A DNA stretch of 64,000 nucleotides from Bacteroidota bacterium (GCA_016124585.1 WGNL01000013.1:1-64000); one strand, 5' to 3'. Positions 32,631 to 42,590 are shown, counted from the first letter of the stretch. The notes: generated by a model from the sequence alone, not told the origin. Numbers and translations are program-made.

Positions 32631-33212
32631 TCAGTGGCTATCGTTTATTTGGTTAAGAATGATTTTTTTGAGGCGCTCCAGCACTCGGTATGTTCGAACT
32701 TTGGCGTTACTTTCAGTTATATTCAGCATTTCAGCAATTTCCTTGAAGGGCCTTTGTTCAAAAAATCGTAACTCAACGATTTCCAAATCGGCTTCTTTCA
32801 GTTCTTCCAATGCTGGAATCAAGAGTGGCCTGAAGCGCTCAAGTTCATCCTCTAGCGCCTCTTCAAACATACTCACGAGGTTAGATTCCTCTACGCTCAC
32901 CACCCTGACCTTTTTTGATTGGCGGTACCATTGCGCCAATTCGTTGCTAGCAATACGATACAACCAAGCAGAGAAAGGAACACCCCTGAAGGTGTAGTCA
33001 CCAAGCCGCTGCATTGCTTTTAGAAATACTTGGGAACAGATATCTGCGCTTAATTCCTCGTTTTGGGTTCTGTTGTAGATAAATTGAAAAATGGCGTCAA
33101 AGTACCTGTCATACAATAGCCTGAAAGCTGCGGGGTTTGCCTGAGCAGCTTGAATGGTGTGCCATTCGTCTTGTATGTCTTCGTTGGAAACAGTCCTTCG
33201 AAAGGAATTCAT
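32631..33212 (-). CDS. ECF-type RNA polymerase sigma factor
   Basis: A protein of 193 residues from ATG 33212 (MNSFRRTVS); the frame is open to 33263 and a longer start is possible. Region 2 shows FRLLYDRYFDAIFQFIYNRT and the -10 binding SAWLYRIASNELAQWYR stretch. Region 4 has the helix-turn-helix RPFKEIAEMLNITESNAKVR. It should direct RNA polymerase to a small regulon under control of the membrane protein encoded next. TACCCTTG upstream near 33232 is a near-match promoter element. Confidence 0.92.
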   Translation of the reverse strand: MNSFRRTVSNEDIQDEWHTIQAAQANPAAFRLLYDRYFDAIFQFIYNRTQNEELSADICSQVFLKAMQRLGDYTFRGVPFSAWLYRIASNELAQWYRQSKKVRVVSVEESNLVSMFEEALEDELERFRPLLIPALEELKEADLEIVELRFFEQRPFKEIAEMLNITESNAKVRTYRVLERLKKIILNQINDSH

Positions 33213-33593
33213 CAGCCCTTCATTTTTTACAAGGGTACGATTTATTTGAAAGTCCTGAAGCATTTAGTGCACAGCTTGACGCTACTGGTAAAAGGTGTTG
33301 CCCTTGCTTCATCTAATTCATCTTTCAAAAACTAATTTGGCTTAACCAGGAGTGCGAATATTTCTTCAACCTAATAAATAACACTTTGACAAAGCAAATG
33401 GCAACTTCCTTTTTCCGTATCCCAGCATCAGGAAGCTGTGCCTCCCGTACTGTTTCGGGTTCATAATGCCAAGGTTTTCAAAGGATACAGGTCAGCGCAA
33501 TTTTTTTTGTTATTTTTTAAAAGTAGAAGGGCAGCACATCAATTGACAGCTGCCCTTCATTTGCATTTATCCGTATTTATCTAGCCGAAAAAA
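33213..33593. other. Intergenic region upstream of the sigma gene
   Basis: About 380 bp with no supported gene. It holds the terminator of the 2054-residue protein at its right side (33526-33558) and the presumed promoter of the sigma operon at its left side. Nothing else was recognised. Confidence 0.45.
33526..33558 (-). terminator. Terminator of the giant HYR/dockerin protein gene
   Basis: GAAGGGCAGC and GCTGCCCTTC pair perfectly over 10 bp around a 13-nt loop. On the minus strand it is followed by TACTTTT. It lies 35 bp after the stop at 33594. Confidence 0.7.
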
Positions 33594-36500
33594 TTATTTG
33601 TCGATTAAGACCATCATCCTGGTAGCAGTATATTCACTGGACTCAAGGCGGTAGTACACAACACCGTTCGCCTTCAAATCATCACGTTGTAATTTGATTT
33701 CATTGTATCCCTCGTTAAAATCAGCTTCCAAAACTTTAAGAACCTTTCCTGAAACATCAGTGAAACTAAGCTTGCAATTTGCAGCCTTGGGAAGATTGAA
33801 TGCAATCTTGGTTGTTTCACCAAATGGATTCGGTGTGTTTTGGTAAAGCTCGAAGTCAGACTTGTTTTTTCCTTCAGCAAAATCCAGTATCACGCCCATG
33901 TTTTCCTGTTTTTCAGAATATGCTTCCGCAGCCGTGAAACGGGAATTAATAGAAAGCATTTCCTTCAACGCACCATTTTGCTTCGCTCTGAATGTTATGC
34001 CAAAAACTGAATGCTCAAATCTAAAGCTAGAGCCATCAGGTTGGTTCCAACTAGCAGAAATTGCGCCTTTATCCAATAAAGAATAACCGAAATTTTCACT
34101 TGAAACTACACCGTCTTCTACACTTAAAAATTCTAATTTTTCAGTATCAAAATTCAAAGTGAATTGGAACCCTACTACCTCAAATCCATCAGTAGTGAAA
34201 GGTACCGTAAATTCTTGTCCTTCTTCCACCAAAACATTATTGACATGAAGTGCCAAATCATCAAAATGATTTCGTTCGCCAGTATTTCCTGTAAATCCAT
34301 TTGTCTGAGCACTTCCGTTTACATCCCCAATTTTTATCCCAACAAAATCAGCAGCCATCTGGTCTGCCACAAGGTCGTTAATGTTGTAGAATTCTGGGAA
34401 AGGTGTTTGCCAGGGATTCGCAGGATTTGGGAAAGTGAAATTCTTATCCACAAATCGCCAAGATGTGTTGTTAGGGAAGTCATCATTGATGAAGAGTATC
34501 AATTTCCTGATTTCAACAATATCAAAAGTTGATACAGTGCCAGATTTGTTGGCATCTGCCGCAATGATTTTATAGGGCGAATCCAATGGCAAGACGCCCA
34601 GCACATGCTTTGATATTAGAACCAAATCAAAGGTGGACACCCCATTTAATGGGTCAATGTCTTTATGCGGCACAACTGTAAAATCACCTCCAGGCACGGG
34701 AATGTCGAATGAATACATGCCACTTTGGTTGGTCATCACCATGTCATTGGATTGACCACTGAGGTGCATTTCTACGTCTTCAATGCTTTCGTTTTCTTCA
34801 CTTGAAACTAAGCCGCCTAAGTTAACCAGTGGATCTGCGCAAAAATTGGCGTTATCCTGCACAGTGATAAACGTTGAGCAAAAATCCTGATTGCCACAGT
34901 CGTCAGTTACCCACACGTTCACGAAAGTGGTTGAATTCTGATTGTTACAGAAGAAAGTTATGCTCGTGTTTGTCGTATCAGGAGAGAATGAAAATTGCAA
35001 TAAAGTGTCACAATTGTCAAAACTATTATCGTCCAAATCACTTGCCCAGACTGGAATCATCGGTGGGTTTCCGTTCATCAAGTCGATTATGATTCCATTT
35101 TTGCAATATGGAGTAGGTTTTTTACAATCCTTCACCTTTACAGTTGTATTGCAAATTGATTGGTTGTTGCAATTATCCATTGCATTGTATTGTACCTCGT
35201 ACATGCCTGGGGGCACATCTGCAAAAGGTCCAAAGCCAGATAACCAAACACCTCCTATTTTGATTTTGGCTGAAATTGTCAAAATTGTACTGCAGTCCAT
35301 GACATCAGGTGTCGGCAAAAGCAGGTCCACAGAACATGAATTGTCATTGATACAAACCATTGGAATATCACAGCCATTGGTAAACTCTGGATCAACGCTA
35401 TCAGTAATTTTGATGACTTGCTGGTAGGTGATGTAACCATCCCATGGATCTGTATCCAAATCCGTATCTGGGCCTGTGCTACGGTTGGCATCCAACGCTG
35501 TTGGGCGGTTTAGATTTGCCGGTGAGCCACTTCGCCAAGAATCCCTAAAAGTTCGGTCATCACAATCGCCATCGCCATCCACATCACATTGTGGAAATGG
35601 AAGCCCAAGTTGGCTTTCAGGTTGTTCAATAACCTCTTGGTCAACGATTCCAGGATTTGTTCCAACTACACACCAATTGATAACCTCCCAAGTACGCACA
35701 ATTTTGTAGCAAGCATTGGCAACCACATTGAACACTTCATCAGTGTATGAAATGGCGACCAATTCACAGGTTTCATAAAAAATCTTTGGCTCGCCGAAAT
35801 CTGGCGGTGTCGTTCCACAGTTGATAGAGATATCGGCTGGAAACTCGACTGCCCAATCTGAAACATGGTCTATGGAAATAGTCTGGGTACAAGCTTGAAC
35901 ACCAGTGTTGCCCGCAGGGTCTGTCGCTGTAAAACTCCGGATGATAAATCCTTCTAAACACTGGTCAATGTTACTAACATAGTTCCTATTGATAGTCAAA
36001 TTACAATTATCATAAAACGTAGGTGTTCCAAAAACTTGGTCTAGATACTCGCTTTTTTCAGAAGCTGTGGCAAGGCTGGCAAGTTGGGTTTCCAAATTAT
36101 CAGCGTACCAGTCACAGGTAATGCGCTGGTTGGCAGGGCAAGATACCAATACGGGCACAATTTTGTCCTTCACTTCCACTTGAACCATACAATCGTTGTA
36201 GTTCCCCCAGCAGTCAAATGCTCTGAACACAACTGTCTTTGTTTTACCAGCATCCTCACAACAAAAATGAACTGAAGGTCCGAAGTCAAAATCATTGATA
36301 CCATCATCGCAGGCATCATCGTCCATGCGGCGCACTTCAAAATGGTCAAGGCAACAATTATCTGTCGTAGCCTGATCGAATGCATCAGCAAGTACTTCTG
36401 CGTACCCTGTCGATTCAATGTCAACTTGTGTGTTACTGATGCAAATTGGGGTTGGCGCAATACCATCCACAATGGTTAGCATTACGACTTTATTGGCAAT

Positions 36501-39500
36501 ATTTCCACATTTGTCAAATGCTTGAATATTTGCTGCGTAGATGCCGATGGGCAAACCTGGGTCGGAAATATGACCGTTGATTACCTCAGCCACATCTTGT
36601 CCATACTGTTGAATAATGATGGAATAACTATCTACCCCTGAGCAGTTGTCCGTAATTGTAGGAGTTGGAAATGCTGCCGTAGAACGGCATGGCAGCGGAT
36701 GTTCTCCTACAACATTTGCGTTTAAAGTTAAATCAGCAGCTGTAATTACAGGCGGAGCATTGTACATTACTTTCAACACTTGAACATTGTCCTCACCGCC
36801 AACACCTGTGATTATTACATCACCTGTACACCAATCTATGACAGTCCAAGTGCGAACAATTTCAAAAACGTTCGTAACACCCGTGCATGTAAATATTTTT
36901 TCGTCGGAATAGGTGTAATTGTATTTACAGTATTCACCTACAATGTTTGATGGCCGACCAGAAGAAGGTGGAAATAGCTGGCTGTTTGAATATTGGCCAC
37001 AGTTAAAAACTTTATCATCGGGGAAATCAACTTCGGTAGGGCGTTCCACTGTAATGGTTTCAGTGCAAGGGGTCGAAGTATTTCCATATTTATCTTTGGC
37101 ATACCAGGTACGTAAAAACCGAACAGCATTGTCATCACAAGCATCCAGTTCTATTGGGGAGACACCCCCTGCGATCAAAGTTGGGTGTGCATCGCAGTTA
37201 TCAACAACTGAAGGCTTTTCTACTGAATTAACAGCTTTTGTACAAGGAATCGTCCAATCTTGGCAGTTGACTATTGGAGGGTTTTTATCTTCTAAATTGA
37301 TATATCCCCAGCAAGAATTGCCATTATCAGGGTCGGTTACCTGTACGACAAGATTCTGACCAATTTCATCGCAAGAAAGCCAATTGACAAAGACAAAACC
37401 AGTATCATTCGTTATTTCGACTAGAAAATCATCGTAACACCCGTATGGACCGCCTTCAAGCACCATGTCCGCATTTACGAAGGCAGTACCATCTTCCAAT
37501 AAAGTAACCTGAACATCATCATTGCAAACCATGACCTGAGATGGGAATGGGTATTCAATTACTACGACATCAAAGGTGCAGGTGCTTGTATTGCCTTGGT
37601 CGTCCGCAGCTTGCATAACAACGGGGTTATTACCAATCGGAAAATAAGAACCAAATGGAATCCCAGCAATTTGCGCGATGCCAACGGTAGGGTCACAATT
37701 ATCAATTGCGGAAACCCCGCTTAACTGTACCGCCGCTTCGCAATCGCCAGGATGAAGTGTAAAATTTATAGCTGGAGGACAAGTAAGGACTGGTGCAATT
37801 GTATCGTTAATGGTAATCAGAACAGTGAATTCATCATTTGGACAAACACCGCCTTGATTGCCTGAGTAGGTGTTGATAGGAAATGGGTTTGCGGCAGTGG
37901 CATTAGAAGTCTCATTATCCAGGGCATTTACCCCACTAAAAAACCAGTTTCCTAGCTGAAAAAAAGAGGCATCAGAACCGGTATTATTTAAGCGGTAAGC
38001 CCAGCCGTCCAAATACTCCCAAGCTTGCCCAGTTCCACTTTGGTTAATGTCGCCAAATACGTCAATGACCAGTCCATTGCAAAACAATTCGATAGCATCG
38101 TCGCCATTGATGCTAGGTGCAAGGCTATTGGTGTAGGTAGGTGCAAATCCAAAAAATGAAGTAAATGCTGTTGCCTCCGTTGCTACCCAAATATGTGTGC
38201 CAGCAGCAACTGCATCAACAGGAAAAGTAAATTCTTGACCGTCTGAACCACCACCGTTGTTTGCGGAGCCAAAACCATAAATGCTCAAATCGGTAATATC
38301 AGCCAGTGCATAAAACTCAACCGCTTTGGGAATCCCACCAGTCAGTGGGCCATCTACAACACCAGTAATGACCAGATTGCCACAACCACTTACTGTATTA
38401 GTCACCCCATAAGTCCCGAGATTTGAAGTTGCAATACTAATTTCACCATTCGTTGGATTCAGGTCGAGAAATGGGCCGCCACTAATCACTCCATAAGAAT
38501 ATTGGCCATCAGATCCTGTTGCATGGCTCACAGTAGGATTAGTTATTGCATTTGGACAAAAAATGGAGTTGTTGTAAAAAAATTCTGCGTCAGGTGCTTC
38601 CAATATGGTGATGGCTACGAAATCAGTTGCATTCGTACAAACGCCCCCCATGCTTGGCACCGTCCAAGTCAAAATGACGGTTGAACCCACCTCTCCTGCA
38701 CTCGGCGTGTAAGTTGAAGTTGGACTATTTGGATTGCTGAAAGCGCCACTCCCACCAGACCATGTACCTGTCCCGCTGGCAGCCAAAGTCACGATTTCAT
38801 TTTCACAAACCATTTGATTTGGGCCTGCATCAGCGAAAGGTGGTGCTACAATTTCAACTTGTTGGGTACAGGTAACCGTCTGTGCCAACATATTTTGATG
38901 AGTGCCAATTGGCCAAGGATTTGGGGCTGAAGCATTCGTTGTGGTATTATCCAATGCATCAACACCACTAAAAATCCAATTTGCTTGTGGAAAAGTTGCC
39001 CCATCCGGCCCAGAGTTGTCGACACGATAAACCCAACCATCCAGATAATCCCAGAAAGTACCTGTGCCATCCACACCTACCTCCCCAAACTGGTCAATCA
39101 CCGTTCCTCCTTGGAACAAGCGGAAGGCATCATCACCATTAATGTTTACCACATTGTTTACGAAGGTAGGTTCGAAGCCAAAATAGTCAAAAAATGTCGT
39201 GCTAGTTGGTGGAGCAGAAGCAGTTGAAGCAATCCAAATTCGAGTTCCAGCAGCAGCAGAAATACTTGGAAATGTATAATTGGCACCAGGGTTTGTGTTT
39301 CCATTGAAATAGGCTGACAAAGTGAAAACACTCAAATCTGGAATACTTTCCAGAACATATAATTCCATTGCCTTAGGGGTTCCCCCGGATAAAGGCCCAT
39401 CCACCACTCCAACTATGACCATAGGACCGTCGCTGACTGTATTTACGGTGTTGGTTACGTTGTAAATGCCGGGGTCGCTAGCGCTCAAATCCAAAACACC

Positions 39501-39758
39501 TGTACTGGCGTTCAGGCTTAGAAATGGGCCACCAGATATTGTTGCAGAAGTGTAAGTCCCGTCAATACCTGTTGTGTGGTTTGGGGTTGGATCAGTACCA
39601 TTCTGGCAGTAAGAAGGATTGTTGTAGGTAAACTCTGCGGAAGTATCACAAGGTGATTGCGAAAAGGCGGCAGGTGTAATTGAAAACACCAGAGCCCAAA
39701 AAAGAAGTTGTTTACCCCAAATACGATAGAGGCTTTGTGTAAGGTCAGTTACTTTCAT
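33594..39758 (-). CDS. Giant multidomain T9SS surface protein (LTD-like, HYR, dockerin, cohesin-like)
   Basis: A protein of 2054 residues from ATG 39758; signal peptide ends TPAAFSQ. In order: two similar ~270-residue lamin-tail-like units (each with VVDGPL.GG.PKA.E.Y and a YLDGW.YR motif), then HYR-type beta domains rich in cysteine pairs (APVLTCPPAINF, NPPIVNCQDWTIPC and others). Next is a dockerin-like pair of calcium loops (NGVSTFDLVLISKHVLG and ANKSGTVSTFDIVEIRKLI), a cohesin-like domain (VEEGQEFTVPF, GFQFTLNFDTEKLEF) and a type A sorting domain. It is probably a long cell-surface or matrix protein. Having both a dockerin-like and a cohesin-like part in one chain is notable. Confidence 0.88.
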   Translation of the reverse strand: MKVTDLTQSLYRIWGKQLLFWALVFSITPAAFSQSPCDTSAEFTYNNPSYCQNGTDPTPNHTTGIDGTYTSATISGGPFLSLNASTGVLDLSASDPGIYNVTNTVNTVSDGPMVIVGVVDGPLSGGTPKAMELYVLESIPDLSVFTLSAYFNGNTNPGANYTFPSISAAAGTRIWIASTASAPPTSTTFFDYFGFEPTFVNNVVNINGDDAFRLFQGGTVIDQFGEVGVDGTGTFWDYLDGWVYRVDNSGPDGATFPQANWIFSGVDALDNTTTNASAPNPWPIGTHQNMLAQTVTCTQQVEIVAPPFADAGPNQMVCENEIVTLAASGTGTWSGGSGAFSNPNSPTSTYTPSAGEVGSTVILTWTVPSMGGVCTNATDFVAITILEAPDAEFFYNNSIFCPNAITNPTVSHATGSDGQYSYGVISGGPFLDLNPTNGEISIATSNLGTYGVTNTVSGCGNLVITGVVDGPLTGGIPKAVEFYALADITDLSIYGFGSANNGGGSDGQEFTFPVDAVAAGTHIWVATEATAFTSFFGFAPTYTNSLAPSINGDDAIELFCNGLVIDVFGDINQSGTGQAWEYLDGWAYRLNNTGSDASFFQLGNWFFSGVNALDNETSNATAANPFPINTYSGNQGGVCPNDEFTVLITINDTIAPVLTCPPAINFTLHPGDCEAAVQLSGVSAIDNCDPTVGIAQIAGIPFGSYFPIGNNPVVMQAADDQGNTSTCTFDVVVIEYPFPSQVMVCNDDVQVTLLEDGTAFVNADMVLEGGPYGCYDDFLVEITNDTGFVFVNWLSCDEIGQNLVVQVTDPDNGNSCWGYINLEDKNPPIVNCQDWTIPCTKAVNSVEKPSVVDNCDAHPTLIAGGVSPIELDACDDNAVRFLRTWYAKDKYGNTSTPCTETITVERPTEVDFPDDKVFNCGQYSNSQLFPPSSGRPSNIVGEYCKYNYTYSDEKIFTCTGVTNVFEIVRTWTVIDWCTGDVIITGVGGEDNVQVLKVMYNAPPVITAADLTLNANVVGEHPLPCRSTAAFPTPTITDNCSGVDSYSIIIQQYGQDVAEVINGHISDPGLPIGIYAANIQAFDKCGNIANKVVMLTIVDGIAPTPICISNTQVDIESTGYAEVLADAFDQATTDNCCLDHFEVRRMDDDACDDGINDFDFGPSVHFCCEDAGKTKTVVFRAFDCWGNYNDCMVQVEVKDKIVPVLVSCPANQRITCDWYADNLETQLASLATASEKSEYLDQVFGTPTFYDNCNLTINRNYVSNIDQCLEGFIIRSFTATDPAGNTGVQACTQTISIDHVSDWAVEFPADISINCGTTPPDFGEPKIFYETCELVAISYTDEVFNVVANACYKIVRTWEVINWCVVGTNPGIVDQEVIEQPESQLGLPFPQCDVDGDGDCDDRTFRDSWRSGSPANLNRPTALDANRSTGPDTDLDTDPWDGYITYQQVIKITDSVDPEFTNGCDIPMVCINDNSCSVDLLLPTPDVMDCSTILTISAKIKIGGVWLSGFGPFADVPPGMYEVQYNAMDNCNNQSICNTTVKVKDCKKPTPYCKNGIIIDLMNGNPPMIPVWASDLDDNSFDNCDTLLQFSFSPDTTNTSITFFCNNQNSTTFVNVWVTDDCGNQDFCSTFITVQDNANFCADPLVNLGGLVSSEENESIEDVEMHLSGQSNDMVMTNQSGMYSFDIPVPGGDFTVVPHKDIDPLNGVSTFDLVLISKHVLGVLPLDSPYKIIAADANKSGTVSTFDIVEIRKLILFINDDFPNNTSWRFVDKNFTFPNPANPWQTPFPEFYNINDLVADQMAADFVGIKIGDVNGSAQTNGFTGNTGERNHFDDLALHVNNVLVEEGQEFTVPFTTDGFEVVGFQFTLNFDTEKLEFLSVEDGVVSSENFGYSLLDKGAISASWNQPDGSSFRFEHSVFGITFRAKQNGALKEMLSINSRFTAAEAYSEKQENMGVILDFAEGKNKSDFELYQNTPNPFGETTKIAFNLPKAANCKLSFTDVSGKVLKVLEADFNEGYNEIKLQRDDLKANGVVYYRLESSEYTATRMMVLIDK

Positions 39759-40672
39759 TGGATTATAATTTGTCAACCAACACCAAAAAACTAATCTAAA
39801 GATATTTCAACTTGAAATTATTGTCAAGCTAAAAGTCTTAGGTAACTACGGAAATCGGGAAAATGACGTGCTGGTTGGAAAGTCTTTTTCAAAGGCCAAA
39901 GATAAAGCCAAAATCACTGATTTACAGTTTTTTTTGTGCTTAATTTCTGGATAATTTATTTTTTTTAAATTCTGTTACGCCTAGTATCTAACATCGTTTT
40001 TCGGTCATTTTATTTTTACTCAAATACTAGCAAAATGTTACCCTTCTTTCTAAAGGTTTGATACTCAGAGTGAAAAATCCTATTTTTTCATTTCAAGTTC
40101 AAAAAAAAATACAAAATATGCTAATTTTAAAAATACAATACTTACCTTTGCAACAACAGTTTTCAACTTCCGTAGGATAAAAGGCTTGCTAACAAGATTT
40201 TCAAATAAAATTGTTGGCATACTTGAAGGCCAAATTTAATGTTTGGCAGTGAAATGATTCTTCGATACAACGTTACAGTAGGATTGTTGAAATTGACTTT
40301 GACGCACACTTGAAACACTTGTAAAAAAATTACTGTACTGATAGACACCATTTACCCACACTCCGTGTGGCAGCTTGCCTCTGGTAGCAGAGATTTCGAT
40401 TTTGCATTTAGACTTTCGAACCCTGTACAACTTTTCTCAGGGACAAAAACGGCAGGCAGGTTATAATCCACCCATTGGTCAACAAAACAAGTTTGGAACT
40501 ACTACAACCCTAAGAGTATTGATATTTTGGTATCCACCAAGGCATCACAGTTGCTCTTTTGTTGTGTAATTGATTTGTCTGTCCGACATACCGATGGTCT
40601 TGTGCTGTTTACGATGTACGTTATGATGGCAAAATTTGTAATCCTTTTTTGATGTTTTAAAACCCATGAGCA
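39759..40672. other. Long AT-rich intergenic region upstream of the 46-codon membrane gene
   Basis: About 910 bp with no convincing gene. A minus-strand TATCTTTG at 39897-39904 could drive the giant gene, with a 5' leader of about 130 nt. A plus-strand TACCTTTG at 40143-40150 would start a transcript over 500 nt before the small gene. CCACAC/GTGTGG forms a short hairpin near 40355. No known RNA family was recognised; a 64-codon frame at 40375 has no supporting features. Confidence 0.4.
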
Positions 40673-40813
40673 ATGACAAGTGATACTACTCCTCACACTT
40701 TTCAGCAGGAACACTATTCAACTAAGAGCAAAATGGAAGGCTATTTCTTCCCAGTCATGATGATCGCCGTTGGTTTAGCCGGCATCGTCGTTATGCTCAA
40801 CAACATGATGTAA
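40673..40813 (+). CDS. Small single-pass membrane protein (46 residues)
   Basis: The frame encodes 46 residues. A polar N-terminal 20 residues are followed by a membrane segment (YFFPVMMIAVGLAGIVVMLN). A shorter reading from the ATG at 40733 would give just the 26-residue membrane part. A near-perfect terminator follows 20 bp after the stop. Such peptides often join respiratory or transport complexes, but no partner is evident here and the family is not recognised. Support comes from the membrane pattern, its isolated position and the terminator. There is no Shine-Dalgarno sequence, as usual in this phylum. Confidence 0.5.
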   Translation: MTSDTTPHTFQQEHYSTKSKMEGYFFPVMMIAVGLAGIVVMLNNMM

Positions 40814-40833
40814 AACGTTATTTACGATTACTT

Positions 40834-40866
40834 AAAGCCCCCGTTGTTAACAACGGGGGCTTTTCT
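40834..40866 (+). terminator. Strong rho-independent terminator after the small membrane gene
   Basis: AAAGCCCCCGTTGTT and AACAACGGGGGCTTT form a 15-bp perfect palindrome followed by TTCTTTTG. It shows that a transcript ends here, supporting a real gene immediately upstream. Confidence 0.9.
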
Positions 40867-40879
40867 TTTGCCTCAATAA

Positions 40880-40909
40880 TTGAACTTTAACCCAAAGCTT
40901 CTACTTTTA
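40880..40909 (+). promoter_or_regulatory. Promoter of the 178-residue protein gene
   Basis: TTG at 40880-40882, 19 nt, then TACTTTTA at 40902-40909 (one mismatch to TAnnTTTG). The implied transcript start is about 20 nt before ATG 40936. Confidence 0.6.
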
Positions 40910-40935
40910 GGACTTTCTACATTCAACACCAAAAC

Positions 40936-41472
40936 ATGGAACTCAACAATCTGAAGAACAAAGTAGAACATTACAAAGAAGTCCTAAAAAACACGGACAC
41001 CTACCGCAAGGCTTGGCAAACAGATACTAAACCTATGATTCTCAAGCTTTTGCAAAAAATTGCAGACGACGTAAAGCTGAAAGTAAAAATTGAAGAAAAA
41101 CCTCAATTGGAGAACATGGAAGCCATTGTACTTTCATTGGGTACAGTGAAAAGTGGAATGTCTCAAAAGATTGAAAAAGGGATAGAATTACCACTGGTAA
41201 AGCATAACGGTTCCTTGATTTATCAGCAACTTTTCAACGGCAAGATCATGGTAATCATACAGTATCCTTTCATCGAAAATTATGGGCAGCCCCGTCCTCC
41301 GAAGACCATAGCTATCTATCGCCCAGAAGAATTGAAAGATCCCTACATTATTCGACACTTTGAAGAACTCGTACAGGAGGTCACCAATTGGGAAGATTTT
41401 GACGATGATGAACCAGCCAAAAAAATCGGTTTTGAAATGAACTTCGGGAATTTGAAGTCTGATACAAAGTAG
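40936..41472 (+). CDS. Conserved-looking hypothetical protein, 178 residues
   Basis: I do not recognise the family. A helical N-terminus (NNLKNKVEHYKEVLKNTDTY) is followed by an alpha/beta region (MEAIVLSLGTVKSGM, NGKIMVIIQYPFIENYG) and a C-terminal helix with an acidic cluster (NWEDFDDDEPAKK). No signal peptide or membrane segment is present, so it is cytoplasmic. It has a good promoter of its own. Its stop codon directly abuts the stop of the convergent transporter gene (41473), with no terminator between. Confidence 0.75.
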   Translation: MELNNLKNKVEHYKEVLKNTDTYRKAWQTDTKPMILKLLQKIADDVKLKVKIEEKPQLENMEAIVLSLGTVKSGMSQKIEKGIELPLVKHNGSLIYQQLFNGKIMVIIQYPFIENYGQPRPPKTIAIYRPEELKDPYIIRHFEELVQEVTNWEDFDDDEPAKKIGFEMNFGNLKSDTK

Positions 41473-42246
41473 TCAATGGCTCCTAGCGTCCATCCTTAAT
41501 TCCTCAGATACCTCCGCACCCAAATATCGGTCTATCAAATTATGAATTAAATAAATCAAAGGGGTCAGGACAATGGCGACCACAAATTTGTAGCAATAAT
41601 TCACAGTTCCAACAGCTAAAAATAAATTCCAATCCCAATGCGTATTCGGGTTGAGGACAAAGGCAATGTATAGCACCACGTAGCTATCTATGAACTGTGA
41701 AATCAAAGTAGAACCAGTGGAGCGAAGCCAGAGTTTTGACTCCCCGGTAATCTTTCGCAGTCTATGAAAAACACCAGCATCCACAATCTGGCCGATAAGG
41801 AATGCAACTAAAGAACCACAGATTATCCAAAGCCCTTGCCCGAAAATGCCATTGAAGGCATCCTGCATGTTTGGGACACCACGCTCTTGGCCAGAATCAA
41901 GCCACCATTGTGGTGGAGTTAGGTTTATAGCCCCAAAAACCATGAGAAAAGCGTATGCAATTAGAGCCGCCGTCAACCAGGAAAGGAACCGAATGGAATT
42001 CTTTCCAAAATACTCGTTAATGATGTCAGTCATGATGAAAACGACGGGCCAAAGCAATACCCCAGCAGTTAAATTCAGTGAACCAGTTTGGCCAAACAGA
42101 TGCCATTCAAGTGGGTTGAGGCCTAATGTGTCCTCAAAGGCAAAGATTTTCACACCAATAAATTCCGCCACAATAGCATTTGTGACAAAAAAACCTCCAA
42201 GCACAACGAAAAGTGTTACAGGCTTTTTCCCAAGTAGATTTTTCAT
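41473..42246 (-). CDS. yhhQ: Queuosine-precursor transporter (YhhQ/VUT family)
   Basis: A protein of 257 residues from ATG 42246. Six membrane segments are evident (LFVVLGGFFVTNAIVAEFIG; LTAGVLLWPVVFIMTDIINEYFG; GLWIICGSLVAFLIGQIVDA and others). The conserved VFIMTDIINEYFGK, the following histidine and arginine positions and LRSTGSTLISQFIDSYVV are typical of the family, which takes up preQ0/preQ1 for queuosine synthesis. AAAGCCGGCTTT, a 12-bp palindrome at 42266-42277, lies just upstream and could be an operator. I found no convincing preQ1 riboswitch. Confidence 0.88.
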   Translation of the reverse strand: MKNLLGKKPVTLFVVLGGFFVTNAIVAEFIGVKIFAFEDTLGLNPLEWHLFGQTGSLNLTAGVLLWPVVFIMTDIINEYFGKNSIRFLSWLTAALIAYAFLMVFGAINLTPPQWWLDSGQERGVPNMQDAFNGIFGQGLWIICGSLVAFLIGQIVDAGVFHRLRKITGESKLWLRSTGSTLISQFIDSYVVLYIAFVLNPNTHWDWNLFLAVGTVNYCYKFVVAIVLTPLIYLIHNLIDRYLGAEVSEELRMDARSH

Positions 42247-42590
42247 AAGTTTAAAAGGTTTGTACAAAGCCGGCTTTAATTCAAATGCTGCTTTTTATAG
42301 GCACTTTCCACATTGAAACCCAAAATACAGCAACCATGAATTATTAATCCTTCGGCAAAGAAAACCAAAGCTTGAGGACTTTTTTGTGGAAAAAACAACC
42401 AAAATCTATCCTTCCATTTTATCTTCGTACCACACACCGAGCCAGCCCATCACGATACAGCGTTAAGCCAATGCTGCCAATTCACTATCAACATTTTATC
42501 ACACATTACTAATGGTTTTAGGTTAAGGTTCATGTTCTAAGGTATCCATCCTGTCAATGACCCGAAATCTAAACCCAATCAAAACTGATT
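42247..42590. other. Divergent intergenic region between yhhQ and the PKD protein
   Basis: 344 bp without a supported gene. It holds the palindrome at 42266-42277. No clear TAnnTTTG promoter was found for either gene. Confidence 0.4.

Noticed and set aside
40375-40569. 64-codon frame in the long intergenic region
   Set aside because: No membrane, signal or family features, and no promoter or terminator fits its ends.
42247-42360. preQ1 riboswitch upstream of the queuosine-precursor transporter
   Set aside because: A stretch with CCTATAAAAAGC is vaguely similar, but the required stem and pseudoknot pairing could not be drawn.
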